This document shows, piece after piece, positions 1 through 13,281 of a stretch of DNA of 64,000 nucleotides. Source of the stretch: Tyto alba. Lineage: Eukaryota; Chordata; Aves; Strigiformes; Tytonidae. The notes beneath the pieces were generated by a model. That model was not told where the DNA came from, did no database searches, and saw only the letters and a program-made list of their open reading frames with translations. The stretch is from assembly GCF_018691265.1 (NCBI RefSeq), contig NW_024881272.1:26153323-26217322 (forward strand), given 5' to 3'. The position numbers were made by a program, and so were the translations under genes. Within the stretch, counting starts at the first letter, position 1; each line of letters begins with the position of its first letter.

Positions 1-13
1 TTTGTACCTGGGT

Positions 14-40
14 GGGGGGGGGAAAAAAAAAAAAAAAAAA
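14..40. repeat. G-run followed by poly-A tract
   Basis: Nine G (14-22) are followed directly by eighteen A (23-40), then an A-rich GGAAAG-type stretch to about 56. It is low-complexity sequence with no associated gene, and possibly the tail of an unrecognised retroposon. Confidence 0.9.
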
Positions 41-311
41 GGAAAGAAAAAGAAAGGATCAAAGTGTTAATTGTAAAACATCTTGCGGTGCCAGGTGGAA
101 ATGAAAGCAGAGTGATCAGTGAAATAACTGATGGGGATGTAACTGAAGTGCATTTTCCAGCAGCTCATTAGAATAATGAGGAACCCACAAAGGACACGGG
201 AGACAAACAAGCTTTGTTGTTCTGCCATTATTTTTAGGAGCAATGTGATACCACTGAGGACTGGGTTAATAACAGATAATTGCCTGGCTTTACTCTTGCT
301 TTTTTCTCTCC

Positions 312-330
312 TTTTTTTTTTTTTTTTTTT
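312..330. repeat. Poly-T tract (T19)
   Basis: An uninterrupted run of 19 T follows a CT-rich stretch and is followed by CCCC. It is a simple homopolymer. No SINE or LINE body was recognised next to it. Confidence 0.9.
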
Positions 331-3300
331 CCCCTCCCCTTCTTCTCTGAATGGTTTTATGGGATGTGGACTTAGTAATGTTGTGGCAAAGTGTCATTTC
401 CTCTTTTATTGGAATGACTCAAGTCTGCGCGTTGTGGTGGAGGTCAGGAGCATGTTTATGAAGTTTGCACTGTGGTTAATCAGTAGGATCATGGAAGTTT
501 CCTTCTCTGTCTCTTCGCTTCTTTGAGGGGTGGAACAAACTCCCCATAAATTTGCCTGGACCACGTAATTCTGACACAAACTTGATCCTGAAATGATGTC
601 CAGTGAATCAGCCTACGAATCCTCCCAAGACTCCCTACCCCTATGTACTGCTGGGCTCAATCTCTGCAGCGGTTGCAAATCCATTTACATGATGCTTATC
701 AAAGCTCTGAGATTTTGGACTACAGAGGGGTCTGGGATGCCAGTTGCTTTTCTTTCTTTGCCCAGGCCCATTGGGTGACATTTGGCAAATGCTTTTCTGT
801 TTGTGGCCAGTTTCTCCTCCTGCTCTGGTTTTGCTTTTGTTCAGGATGCATGGAAGGCTGTTGGTCCCAGGTCCCTGGACAGCCTCAGGTGTAAGGAATT
901 TCCTCCTGTTACTTGTCCTGGTTGTTTCAGGCCCAGTGCAGAGGCAGTGGTTGGGCAAGCAGGGATCCAGGATAGAGCAGGTGGAAAGAAGGGCTATTAT
1001 GAGTGATGGTAATGCAAAACGAATAAAGATGCTGTTTCTAACTAATGTAGGTCGTGGTTTCAATAAAACCTCCATATTATTGAATTAATTGATATAATTA
1101 ATTTTTATTTTATTTTTTTATTCTCTTAAGGCCAGCTTCTGACTTTATGGCCTTGATTTAGCTGTCTGACTTCCTGGGTCTGCAGAGAGACTCTTAGCTA
1201 TGATCAAAGAGCTCCCAATTGCTCGTGGGTTTGCACTTTCTGACGGATGTGAGGCTCAGAGACTGTATTTTCAAGGAGCTATAGTCATAGTCAGGCAGCC
1301 AGCTCATCCCCAAGTCCATCATACCCTTTCTGAACTGACACAGCAGTGGTGAAGGACTCCATGAGAACAAACAGTCAGGCATGGCCACTGGGTAGACCTA
1401 TCAGAGACCTGGAAAGGGAAGTATTCAGCAGCACCGTCAATTGGAGTGTGAAGCTGTTTGGAAAAGAACAAAAATTGCTTAAATTTGGTGGAGGTGAAAA
1501 GGAGAAAATATCAGCAGAATGATCAGAGAGAAGGGACTTTCCACAAAATAAAAAAGAAGGCCTCATAGATTAGAAAGACTTTTACTTTTGGCTCAGTGTT
1601 TTTTCAAGAGACTTGTGTGCTGGAAAGCTGAGGAAGAGTTTTATGCTCTTCTTAAATGCTCTGACTTGGCGTGGACCCATATAAGTTAAAGCTGAAAATG
1701 AAAAATCAATTTTTGTTGTGCTTCAATGCCCTGCCTGTTTAAGAAAATTTTGAAGTACAGCTATACAAAAAAGCCTCTGGAAATACAATTGTTCAAATCT
1801 GATCTGGGTTACACTATTGGAAAACACAGAATACAGTCATAAAATGTGTTAATGCCCATCAAAAGAATAGTAGTGAAGAGATTTGCTCTTTCTAATAAAA
1901 TATATCAAGTAGAGAATTTTACAGTGAAGAGGAAGTAAGCACCCAGTTTAACTTGGTAGCTATCTGTCTCTGTGGGTAAAGAATTTGTAGCCATAACATG
2001 GGATAGCAAAATGTGTAATTTAAGGTCAGGAGTTAATCTATTTCAACCTGCTATATAGTCTGATGATGCTGGACGAAACTGAAGCTAGATCTCTCTTTGG
2101 GCCATGCAGTCAGAGATGTGGACACTGCATCTTTCAAGGAGTGGTTGTGATGGGATGTCCAGCCCCATGTTAGGCTTTCTTATGCTCTTCAAAGCAATGA
2201 CTCAGACAGTGAAGATATCGGAAGAATAACTGATGTGTCTGAGACTGCAGGTTTGGGAAGCATCAAAGAGGGGTCATCTGAAGGAATTTGGGTGGGGAGA
2301 GTGATGGCATGGACCAGCAGGAGGTCAACAAAGCTGATGCTAGCTTGGTGGTGTTCATACTCTTTTGAGATAAATTGTTGGTGGACCAGAGACAGTGTTT
2401 GTCTGCTACAAACCTACAGCTTTCCTCATCCTTTTGTGCCATATTTGATTTATAGAGATACTTAGTGGCCAGATGTGAGGGTATAAGCAGCAGTCGGGGG
2501 GATAGTAATGTAGTCTCCTCTTGATCTGTTTCTAATGAATGCTCAACCATTTAGCCTCACTTTTAGTTGTATATTGTGAATGTGGGTTAAATCAGTAACT
2601 GGTCAGCAGAGATGTTCAGAGGAAGCCTAAAAACCAAAAAAGCAACCTGTGTTCAAGTCATGTTAAGAGTGGGGTGAAACCATCAAAAGGAAGGAAATTA
2701 AAATTGAAAGCAATCTTAACTCGTGCAATTAGAGATGGGGGGAACCTGGAAACGCACTATGTCTGAAAGTGACCTTAAGGTGATAGTGAACAGCAGATGA
2801 AATCCATGTTCTTAACAATGCCAAAGGCAGAGAACAAAATAGCTATTTTAAGACCTCCCATCACTAAACTTAGAGTGGCAGCTTTCTGTACGCATGAGTA
2901 CAACAAGCACTGACATCTTGGTGTTGTATACAGACACCAACAAGTCAGGTTTTAGAGAACAGCAGGTCATGTTTAAAAAGCTCGGAGGACTGAACTATAG
3001 AGAAAGCTGAGAGGCAGTGCTTATGAGGAGAACTATCACAGGGACAATCGTTGCTATTGAAAAACATTGGATGAATTACAAACAAAGGAAGACAAAGAAT
3101 AATTAAAGGTGAACTTGGTGCAGGTTTAAGGGATGGAACTCCTATGGATGCAGCTATATAAAAGGATAAAGAGAAATCTTTTGGACCTGGGAACAGCATA
3201 AGCAGTAGATGAATTCGAACTGGGAAACAGTGCCAAAACCACTGGCAGCACTCTGTGAGACTCAAGCTTGCATCAAGGGTCTAATTTGGGTACTGCTCTC

Positions 3301-3675
3301 TGGTCATTCTGTACAATGGACCTGAAATGAAATGCCAGACTTCGGGGAAAATTCAGATTCTTTCCAGATTTGGGTGTGAGTGTTACAACTGTAGGATCAT
3401 CTCTGTATTTGAAAACAAGGAATGTTTGCACAGGGTGACTATGAGAATACTGTGATGGCAGATGGGCACCAGAGTGGGAGCACTAGATGGGAAGAAAACA
3501 CAGGATATGGACTATGCAGTATTCTCTGACTACCCAACTTATGGTAGGTGGTCCAGGTTTCTTCACTCCCCGAGGCGTAGTCAAGTCTCCCAGAAAAAAT
3601 AAAATTGTTTTTGCCTTTAATAATTGAGCCACCCTTGGTGGTACATGAGGGAAAGCATGCATTTTAAATTACAGG

Positions 3676-3695
3676 AAAAAAAAAAAAAAAAAAAA
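3676..3695. repeat. Poly-A tract (A20)
   Basis: Twenty consecutive A. No retroposon body was recognised upstream. Confidence 0.9.
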
Positions 3696-6198
3696 GTGGT
3701 TCACAATCTTATCCCAGTTTGCAAACCCACCAAAGCATCTGAGAGCCTTGAAAAGCCTCCAGCACCACGAGGTTTGCCTATCCCAACTTTGTCTCATTAT
3801 TTTTCTTTCCCTGCACCTCTGTGCGTCTGGAGCCCAGCTGAGAATGGAATGAGCAGCGCCGAAGGACTGTGAGAAAGACGATTTGTGTGGTAAACCCAGC
3901 ACAGCCAGAAGCAGGAAGTACCAGATTTATCATGGGAAATCCTCTTGTTGTTAGATGCTTCCAGCCTACTTCTCCAGGCTTAAGCTATCTCAATGCTATG
4001 TGTAGGCCTTGGTTTGACAGGGATGCTCAGCATTTGCCTGACTTAAAATGCATGAAGTTAATTAACACTCTGTTAAATCAGGGCTTTGTCACTGTGTCAG
4101 ACAATCCCCATTGACTCAGAGCTGCTTGAAAATTGAGACAGTATAATAAGGCTATGGAGGGAGTTTAAGTTGCTCAAGGTGGGGTTGGATTCCACACGCT
4201 GTCCTTTGGAAATGTCTGCCCCAGTCCTGCTCTGGTCCTACATCATACATGTGGCTTTGGAGCTTCAGGCCACCTCTTGAGGAGCAGGTCCTCTGACTGC
4301 CATCACTGTGGCAGCTCTGCAGTCAGCCACATCCTCCATGAGGCTGGTCCTCAATTTTTTCCATCACATCCAGACTTGGGAGCCAATTTTCTTGCTGCCC
4401 TCATGCAGATGGGTACTGCAGCATCAATGGTGCCTTTGGGCGCAGAGCCAGGTTGGGGATGACACCTGCGTGTTTCCATTTTCTCTGCTGTTGTGGAGAA
4501 AGAGAATCCCAGCTCTCCATCCCCATTTTCTGCTCTGGCTGCCCTCGACCCTGGAGATGAACTTAAAAACCCTTCAGAACTTTTTGTACATGCCCCCCTG
4601 GCAACAGGGAGCTGCACAGCTTCACTAGGTACCTGTGGAGAACTATGTGTTTCTTTTCCCTTTATTCTGCTTCCTGCTGGCTCCCTTTGATGATTGTTAA
4701 GTAGGAAGAGATAGTTGGATTATTCCCTATGTATGTTCTCTATGCTACTCAGGATTTATGCACCCTTCATACCTCTGTGGCATTTCTCCCATCATAGCCC
4801 ACCCATCTGCCTTTGTACTTCAGGGTACCTTCCTTTCTCTGGAGGAGCCTCCCTCACCGCTGTGCTGGTCTGAGTTATATGCAAGTTAGCACTAATCGGG
4901 AGGAATAAGCCAACCAACATCTAGGACATAGCAGGGTATCATGAATGATTTGTAATTATTTCTTCCTGAAACCACTTGACATTTGCTATTACTTGAAGTC
5001 TGTTTGCCGTGCTTGAATTGGGAAGAAACATATCTCCCGTTGAACATAATGGATGTCATTCCAGTAAGCAAAACTGTATGTACTGTCGATGGCTACAATA
5101 TAATTTTATTGATTTAAAGTGTTTTAAGTAAAGACATGATTTCAAGCTTGGAGATAAAGGTGGCTCATTGGTATAATTGCACAGTAATCTTGTTCAGTGC
5201 CCCAGATAATATTGTGATGTCTCCTAATTTATGGACAGTGTGTACATCAAGTGATTAGGGGTCTGGGATGATGAGGATGCAGTATGGAGGGCATGAATGA
5301 GTGGGAGGAGATGACAGAATCCTAGGCAGAGGCACTTCATGAGGGCAGCCAGTTCCGCTTTGCACTTAGCTGTTGTTCTGCTTGTGTCCCTCACTTGTCA
5401 CAGGGGAGCAAAGGTCAAAAGCGAGGACTATAAGGTCTGCAGCTGGGGAAGTTTCACAAAAATTTTGGGAGTGTCTAGAACTGGAGTTTTTGAGTCAGGA
5501 TTATCTTCATGCCTTTCTGTTTATAATATAGCAATCTGTTTTCATTGTGGATAGTATATATCTTTGCAGTAGCTGTTCTTTATGCCAAAATAAAATCAAA
5601 GGGAGACAGAAGGTTGTTGCAAACATTAAGCTAATGCTAGGTTGCTTAAGCTTTGATGGTTGTCTGTTCAAGTTAAGAACTTTTGCATCATTGCTTCTCA
5701 AAGCATCCACCTGTCTGAAGCCTCAGGGAAAGGATGCACTCTATCTTTTGGGAGACAAGCAACTCATCACATTGGCCGTAGGGATCTCGTGGCTATGAAA
5801 TCCCAGCTCTGGGAGAGAGTGACAGGGGAGAAATACTGAAGATCAGGATTGCAGTCTTGTTAGGCCAAGAAATTTTCAACCACATGAGCTGAGCACAAGG
5901 AGACCCAGCACATCAGGTTGAGGATACTGATCAGGAACAAGCTCGCCTGTGACCCTGAGTTTCCATACTGTCACATTTCCTTTGATACTATAGTGACTAT
6001 ATAAGAAAAAAGAAGTGAGAAGTGATAGATTACAGCAGAATGCATGCAAATCTTACTTGTTATTTTAGCAAGTTAATATGTGCCTAGCGCATGCCAGTGG
6101 CTTCCATGGAATTTTACTGGAAATGAACTGGGTACATCTGGTCAGAGGGAAGCCTCAGGCTGCCAGCAAACTATTGTTCCCTCTCTGATTATTTTATT

Positions 6199-6235
6199 TA
6201 TATACGTGTATATATATATATGTATGTATATATAG
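6199..6235. repeat. AT-rich alternating microsatellite
   Basis: An imperfect (TA)n / (TATG)n tract, self-complementary and probably length-variable. It has no link to a gene. Confidence 0.8.
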
Positions 6236-8319
6236 TAATTTAAGGCTAGGGCTGTTGTACCGACTATAGTTTTCAAAAAGCTTTGGAAGAAAACTGGAGC
6301 ATTTTTGCCTCACAACTGAGCTAGGGAAGTCTAGCTGAGATGAATTTTCTCTAGCATGAGTGTAAGGCTGGCTTGAGATAATATTCAGAGACTGATTATC
6401 ATAATTTCATTGACAAACTTTCATGCTATAGGTTGGAGGATCTTCAGGGCTCTAATCTGGAATCTTTGCTCTATAATTATTTCCTTACCACCTGGAATGA
6501 TGGAAGAACATATCTATTAATTTTGAATCTGTCCCTGGAGAGCTACTGAGGCCAGCCTTAAGACCTAAGTGAGCTTGGCAAATCATGATCTGAGAGGATG
6601 AATTTTTGTAAAGACAAGGACAAAGTCTGGTAGGAGAAATCAGCTGCATGAATATCAGACACCCTAGATAGTAGCTCTGCATGAATATTTCTGGGATTGA
6701 GAGTCAAGCACAAGCTTAAGTGCCAGTCAGCTAAGGTGTGTTGATGAAAAAAACCCCCAAATTAACAGTCTTGTGGGATGTGCAAGTGTCACATCAGGCC
6801 CATGAATGGGTCCTTCAGTTGGCTTGTGAGCTGTGAAAGCCTTTCAAGGGGGTCCAGAATAACACCACTGGTTGGAGGCCAAGACCATTAGACTTGTGTG
6901 GAAGGGTTGAAGGAAACAGGTTTTCCAGTTTAGAGAGGAAAAAAAAGTGAGATATGATACAAGCATTCCAATATGTTAAGGTTGCTGTAATAGCAAGAAA
7001 TAATTTGTTGTCCACATCCATTAGAGTTTAGACAAAGGATCATGGATTTAGATGCAATCAGGGGAAGCCAATGGAACAGTTCAAGTTTTGATTGGTCATG
7101 TTACCTCTTCAGCAAGGAGCCTATTGGCTTCCGGGGTAGAAGGTTTCAAGGTATCTGTTTCTGAAGGTCTACTTGCTGCCTGCCATGTCATGAGTGAGAA
7201 AGCAAGGATCCTCTCTCTGCCAAGGGACTGGGATGTAGGTGGTGGGATGTTTTTTTTTCTGGATTTCTAATGCTCAGTTTTCAGGGCTGAAGAATGAGGG
7301 TAGCAGAGCTGAAGTGAAATGAAGATCTCATCTACTTGGTGATTTATAGACGAAGGTCAGATTTGGCTGAACAGGGAGGTCTTGTGCACTATCACTGACT
7401 CAGCACCATATTGCAGAGCATCTTCTCAGCACCAAGCATGGGAAGAATATGCTGCCATTTGCCTGGAAATAACTCTGAAGGATACCATCTGAGGTGGCAG
7501 TCACTTGCATGCACCACTCATGTGAAAGAAGGATGACGTGCATTGATGGGATTTGCCCTACCATGGGATCAGAGCCCAACTTTATTGGTTGATCCAGGCC
7601 ACAGGTCCATAATCCTCTCCTGATGATAACATCCTTGCTATGAATGACTAGAACCACTGTGGTCTTCTCCCTCTCATTTTCTGTGACAGTGACGAGGCAG
7701 TAAAAGCAGTCCCTTCTTAGGGATTTGATTTTATAATGTATTGGTTTTGGAAGATTTTTGAGATCTGACTAGACAGAAATAGAAAGAGAAGCCTTTAGAG
7801 TGGCATGCAGGGCATGTGAAAATGTCCATCAATTCCTCTCTGCTTGGGTGTGTGCTTCAAGGGAAAGGATGGTTGTGGTAAAAGCACAATCGATTATGAG
7901 GGCTCAATTGCTTTTGAAATGACCATGATATTTTTATTACCACAGCAGAACGTGCTTTGGACTCCACTGTGGCCAGTGTTTAGATTGAGGCAAACCACAG
8001 GAGGAAGAGATCATGACCCTGCTACTCAGTTCCCCACGCTCCTGTCTAAAAACAGATAGACAAAAAAAGAAAAAAGAATTTTTCCACACATTCTAGTCCT
8101 CAAAGCTGTACAAGCTGCATCTAGCTGTAGGCTGTAGTATTTGGGGTCCTGTGCTATTAATTTTGTGGAGCAGGGGATTTGCATTTTCCTGCTCATCCAT
8201 GCAGTCTGGAGTCTGTTCGCTGGCTAGTCTCTGTCCTCAAAGAATTTCCTTGGCCATGTCTTCAAGAGGAGGGAGCTCTTCAGCCTATTTCAGGCAGAGG
8301 CAGAACCAAAGCAGTCTTC

Positions 8320-8545
8320 ACACAGAACAGCTGAAGCTGGAGAGCCCCTCTGGAGATCATCTAGTCCAACTCCCTGCTCAAAGCAGGGTGAGCTAGAGCA
8401 GGTTGCTCAGGATATTCCCCAGCTGAGTGAGTAATCTCTGGGGATGGAGACTCTGCAGTTTTCCTGGTCAACCTGTTTCAGCGTTTGACCACCCTCAACA
8501 TAAAAAATGTTGTGGATTCTCTTTGGATTTAACTGAAGAGGGTGA
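8320..8545 (-). mobile_element. CR1 LINE, 3' fragment (minus strand)
   Basis: Read on the minus strand, this is the 3' part of a chicken-repeat-1 (CR1) non-LTR retrotransposon. The element's 3' end is at the low coordinate. Diagnostic segments on the plus strand are TGGAGATCATCTAGTCCAAC (about 8,351-8,370) and CCTGCTCAAAGCAGGG, followed by an AGAGCAGGTTGC block, a GGAGACTC block and the TTTGACCACCCTCA block near 8,487. Similarity fades after about 8,545, which fits the usual 5' truncation of CR1 copies. The copy is moderately diverged, and no reverse-transcriptase reading frame remains. The match is from memory of the consensus, so the boundaries are approximate to about 20 bp. Confidence 0.9.
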
Positions 8546-9749
8546 TGCATGGACTCTGTTTTTCGCTTGTGTAGCTCTGCATGCTGTCCAGATTGCATAC
8601 CTTGGCTTCTTTTTGTGGAGGCCAAATTGAAAGTGACAGTCTCAGACTTCCGTGGCTGATGTTAATGCCTGAAATCTGGCTCCCTGGGACCCAGGTTTTG
8701 ACCTACCCCTCGCATTTCAGACTTCTCACATTCCTTATTCTCTGAGTGCTTCTAGCCTCAACTGGGCCAGTTTCACAGCTGGTTCCTCTACAGCAGAGAG
8801 GAATTGTTCCCATTTCACTTCACCTGAAGGGTGGGCCAGTTGTTTTATGAGATTACAACAAATCTGTATGGGGTAGAGAATGCTTGCAGGCCCTACCCAA
8901 GCTGTTAATATTGCCTAGGAGGAGTTTTCTCCTTCTCTCACTCCCTTTTTCTCTACCATGCTTCAGGGAATTCAGTGAGACTTGTGGAAAGGGAATGGTG
9001 AGAGGGGAGCCTGGCTACAGAGGGTTGCACTTGTGAAATATCTCCATTTTAATCCACATGTTTGTTCCAGCTAGACTATTTTCACAGCTGCTTAAGGGGG
9101 GGAAAAAAGGGACAGTAACAAATCTTGTGAGAGACCTCTCCAGTGCTTCAGTTTCTCATTTCCAAACATCCTTGAAAAAGAAATCACATCCACTTACTTA
9201 CACAAATGCCCCAAATAGATTTTTCTGTAAACTGAGGGAGAAAAAAAATATTCAGTCTCTATTTGGAATTTAATTCAACAAAGGGATGAATCCTCCCAGC
9301 GCTGGAGCTGTTCCACATTTGCATCCATTGAGGATGTGACCCCCAGCCCTCAGCCCTAACTGAACTTTCTCAGTAGTTTTATACAGCAATAGGACACACA
9401 CACTAAAAAATAAATGTAAATTTCAATGGGAAGCATTTACAAGCCCGTATTGTTTCCACAGTTTCACTGCAACTATAATTCTAACACTAATGATAAAAGC
9501 TATAGTATTACTAAGATATAGGGATTTTTTTTCTTTTTCCCCCCCCTTTTCTGGTCTTGGGTGGTCCAGAATGTGCAGTAATTCATGTTCTCAGCTGGGT
9601 TTCCACCACATTTCTGATTGACCTGATTACTTTCCCAATGACAGAATCCAAAATTGAAACCACATCAGAACTCAGTGGAGTTGGTTCTGTTTTTGATGTT
9701 CCTGGAGCTTCTCTGGTGGCTCAGCAGGATATATGTCTTCATGAGCTTT

Positions 9750-9819
9750 CCCCCCTTTCCCCCCTGCCCCCCATTCCCCCCCCCCGTTTTTTTGGTTTTT
9801 TTTTTTTTTTTTTTTTTTT
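9750..9819 (-). other. G-quadruplex-capable C-run tract with adjoining poly-T
   Basis: The plus strand carries four C runs (9750-9755, 9759-9764, 9767-9772, 9776-9785) separated by 3, 2 and 3 bases. The minus strand therefore holds a textbook G-quadruplex motif (G6-N3-G6-N2-G6-N3-G10 by run length), and the plus strand an i-motif. A T7 run and then a T24 run (9796-9819) follow. It is low-complexity sequence with no gene nearby, and any regulatory role is speculation. Confidence 0.75.
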
Positions 9820-9981
9820 AGTTCTCATGGTGGGCTTGCATTTGGGACATTACTAACAGGCTTTGGACTTTTACCTCCACAGCCTGAACTGGTTAGGGAA
9901 GTCCTGGAGGGAAGGCAGCAAAGGAGGACAGAATTCAATAGAGATGTTATATTTCAGTGCCTAATTCTGGACATTAGCACA

Positions 9982-10001
9982 AACGGCTTGAGGGAGCCGT
10001 T
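9982..10001. other. Short perfect inverted repeat
   Basis: AACGGCT (9982-9988) pairs with AGCCGTT (9995-10001) across a 6-base loop. It is small enough to be chance, and is recorded because each arm contains a CpG. Confidence 0.5.
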
Positions 10002-11159
10002 CAGAGGAAAGGGCCTTCTCTGCAGGAAAAAGGATCACTCACAACAGTTTATGTTGTTGCACTGATCCCCTAGCCTCCTTCCTTCTCCCAGCCCTCTTGA
10101 AGGATGGACACATATTAAGGGAGTCAAGAACTTAATTTTTCATCATCTTTGCTATAAAGAGAGAGACTGGGACAAGCTAAGGTGAATTTATTATAGGGAA
10201 GAATGCTTATGATGGCACTGTAAAGGTTCCTCTGAAAGCTGTGGTGTGCCACTGGAAATCCTGAATCTGCATGTAACTGACTGCAGAGTTTTGTGTAGTT
10301 TCTTTTCCTTCCTGCCCTAGCTTCTTATAGTCACTCTCTGGCAGACCAAAGAGCAGAGAGACCAAGAGCAGAGCAAAGAGTAAATGGGTCTTCCCCCACA
10401 CTGTGACTGGGTCCACTTCTCTTTCTCTTGCTCTCAACTAGACATAAAATCATTAGGGCAGTACATGATGTGGGGTTGGATCTAGTCCAACTCACACTGA
10501 GGACTTCCTCATGTCCCTGCATCCACATCATTGAACAGTTAATATCCACATTTGAGTGACTCAGGTAAAGTTGTATCTAGGGGAATATGTGCCATATTAG
10601 GTAGTGTTAATGGTAGTGGCACCTTCTCCTATTACCTCTGCTCCCTAAAAGACTTTGGAGGTGGGAGAGCAAAGCTGCCTGCACTATATTTTCATGCAGT
10701 CATAGACAACAGGGACCCAGAGAGGACGTCTAGTTTGTGCTTAGCTCAGTAGCTCCTCCTAGCAGAAAACTTTACTCTGAGGTGTATTGTTTTCAGAGTC
10801 CTCCTAGGAAGGTGGAAAATGCTTTTTACGAAACAATAGGAAGTGGAGAGTGTCGTGAAAACACACTCCAGCTGAGTTTTGGCACCAGCAACAGAAAGCT
10901 TAAAGAATCTTGTCCAACTCTTCATGGCTTTCAAAATGAACATCGCGATGCTGTAAGTCAAGTAACATTGTCCAACCTTTTTCATCCTGTTTGTAATTCC
11001 ACTAGGGACATCATTACAGTAACCAGCTGCTCTGGGATTCTCTAATGAAAACTTTGTTTCTGAATAGAATAATTAAAGCTTCATATTCAATTGTCAAACA
11101 GCTCCGTCTTTGCTCAGTGCATGGATGTGATTAGCTACAGCAAACCATTCTCCAGCTTA

Positions 11160-11360
11160 AACACACAATTGCATCTAATATAAAAATGATTAATTAGGCG
11201 ACGTGCTGTTCGGGAAGTTTACAAGCAGATCAATGAATAATGTTTAAGTGAAAATTTTATAGAGACGTTACGGGCACTGCAGGTTGTGTGAAAGCCTTGT
11301 TGACGGCTTACGAATGCATGTGTTCATGTTCCATAAAGAAATTCTACATCATGAAGACAG
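11160..11360. promoter_or_regulatory. Candidate conserved noncoding element
   Basis: An AT-rich stretch with homeodomain-like TAAT cores (TTAATTAGG near 11,190) keeps an unusual number of CpGs for this window (GGCGACG, TTCGGG, GACGTTACGGG, GACGGCTTACGAA). Retained CpGs in AT-rich DNA, with no frame or repeat match, is the pattern often seen in vertebrate developmental enhancers. This is inference from composition only and no alignment was possible. Confidence 0.25.
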
Positions 11361-13224
11361 GTTCAGCAGTTGTACATGGGGAGGGAAAGCCTGAGGTTTT
11401 TGGGGTTTTCTCTGTATAAATGTCTTTGACAGAAAATAATTTCTTTTCCCAGTCTCAAAACAAAGTTCAATGGATAGTTTCTACTTTGAGTAGTATTTTC
11501 CCAATCCTGTTAAAAAAATGTTTCTTACTTTTTTGTTTTTCCTTTTCATTTCTGTTCAGAATGGGGGAACAAAGGGGAAAGATTGTGTATGTCTGGGAAA
11601 ATTACCAGTAGACTGGAAAAAAATCCACTATCAGTAATCAAGGTATTAAGAAAAATAACCAATCAATTAAAATTAAGTGACCCCCACCCTTAATGTTTTT
11701 TCGCATATACAGAGAAATAAGCAGTTGTATTTTGGCATTCTTACAACTAATTTTATTACATAATCCATAAAATTCTCCAGCCTGTCTTGAAATGTATGCA
11801 TCCTGTGCCCATAGTCCTTGTGGCTTAATCACTTCTGATATCAGGGGTGAATCAGGCCTTTTAACTGAATCTTACAGTCTAATTATCATCTTGCATTGTT
11901 CTCTACAGCTGTTTTGGGTAATTTCTTTAGAAAAAGTGTTAATGTCTTTAATTCAATAGAGCTGTCTGTTGCAGTGCAGGAGTATCACAGTGAAGTAGTT
12001 CTTGAGATGTCCTTGTCACCCTTCATTTCTGGTTTCCATCAGAGGATCACAGTTGTCTTCTGCTCCTTGCAGGATGAGCCACTCCTTCAGCTCTGGGCAT
12101 GGAGATTGTTGGGTCTGGTATTGGTTGTCCTGAGCTCTTTTCTTAGGGAAAGCTTAGAAAGGACTTAGTATGGAGGCAAAAATGAATTCTCAAAGAAAGA
12201 TTAATTCTGTCTTGCTGTATGTGGCCCACAGATGGCCCTAGGTGAAGGCTTTTGATTTACACCTGAGCCATCATTATAGTGACAGTCTCAGGCTTTCTCT
12301 GACGTTACTTCTAATACATCTTTCTCCCTGTTTGCAAACTTTGGAATGAAGACAAATAAATATACGCAAGCAAGCACATTTCTATCCTGTACCGTGTGTT
12401 GCCAAAAATAGTAGTCAGATGGAAAAGATTTTTCCAGAAGTCTTCTGCTGCATAATCTGTTTCAAATAAAGATAATAAAATAAACAACTGTTTATAAAGA
12501 GAATACGAATGAGCAGGGCTCCCCCACTGACTGTTGTGAGGGCGCTCTGTGCAGGCATCGTCTGCGAGAATTCCTGATCTGGCTTACAAAGTTCTGTTTT
12601 TTATCTCCAAACCCCCCACTCTGAAACACTAGGGACAGATTTCAAGAAACCTATGTTAAATATAGCACCCCAGGAAACTCTCAAACTCTGGTGTGACCAG
12701 AGAAGGTTTGGGATCCAAACCCCTGGGTCCTCATCTCCATCAGCAGCAGACAAGGTACTTGAGTAGTCCCTGTCTGTTTGGCTCAGCAGTGGGAAATGTG
12801 TTGCATGAACTAGGAGACCTATTAGCTAGCACTGCTAAAGGGCGTTGCAGAACAAAACGTGATCCATGTAAATACGGATCCAGCCAGAGAGGTGTCGCTT
12901 TGATAGAGCTGCTGCTCAGTTCCCCTTTAGCATGAGTGTTCACAAGCTCCTGGAGATGTGAGTATGGCCATTTTCCAGAGCTCTTTATTTCCCCTCCAGC
13001 ATTGCTGTGGAAGTCTTTGAGAATCAGCTTTATTTGGACATTTCCAACTCATCTTGCACTGAGAGTGGTGGCCAGAAATCCTTCCAGAGCAGCCTTTCAC
13101 ACCACAAGATGTTTAAGAAAGTCTGCCTCTGATCCTGGCCAGATAGCTTGAAATGCAGAAGAGCAACAAATGAACAAGAGCCAGGGAATGTGGGAAAGGA
13201 AAAAGTGACCCAAACTTGGGGTTG

Positions 13225-13248
13225 TTTTTTCTTTCTTTGGTTGTGTTT

Positions 13249-13281
<33 letters not shown>
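13225..13281. repeat. T-rich low-complexity tract ending in T23
   Basis: An interrupted T-rich stretch ends in 23 uninterrupted T (13,259-13,281). Apparent Lys-rich or Phe-rich short frames across it are artefacts of composition. Confidence 0.9.

Larger units (their letters stand above)
1..8319. other. Noncoding region, no gene recognised
   Basis: About 8.3 kb with no supportable gene. Open frames are short, overlap on both strands, and encode nothing I recognise. The stretch holds homopolymer tracts (G9 then A18 at 14-40, T19 at 312-330, A20 at 3676-3695), an AT-alternating tract at 6199-6235, and otherwise mixed-composition sequence of low CpG content. The many in-frame stops and the lack of codon structure fit intergenic or intronic vertebrate DNA. 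Confidence 0.7.

Noticed and set aside
10685..10760. Possible CR1 3' fragment (CAGTCATAGACAACAGGG ... GACGTCTAGT)
   Set aside because: Only short partial similarity to the CATAGACTATCAGGG/CATCTAGTCC blocks, and the expected following segments are missing.
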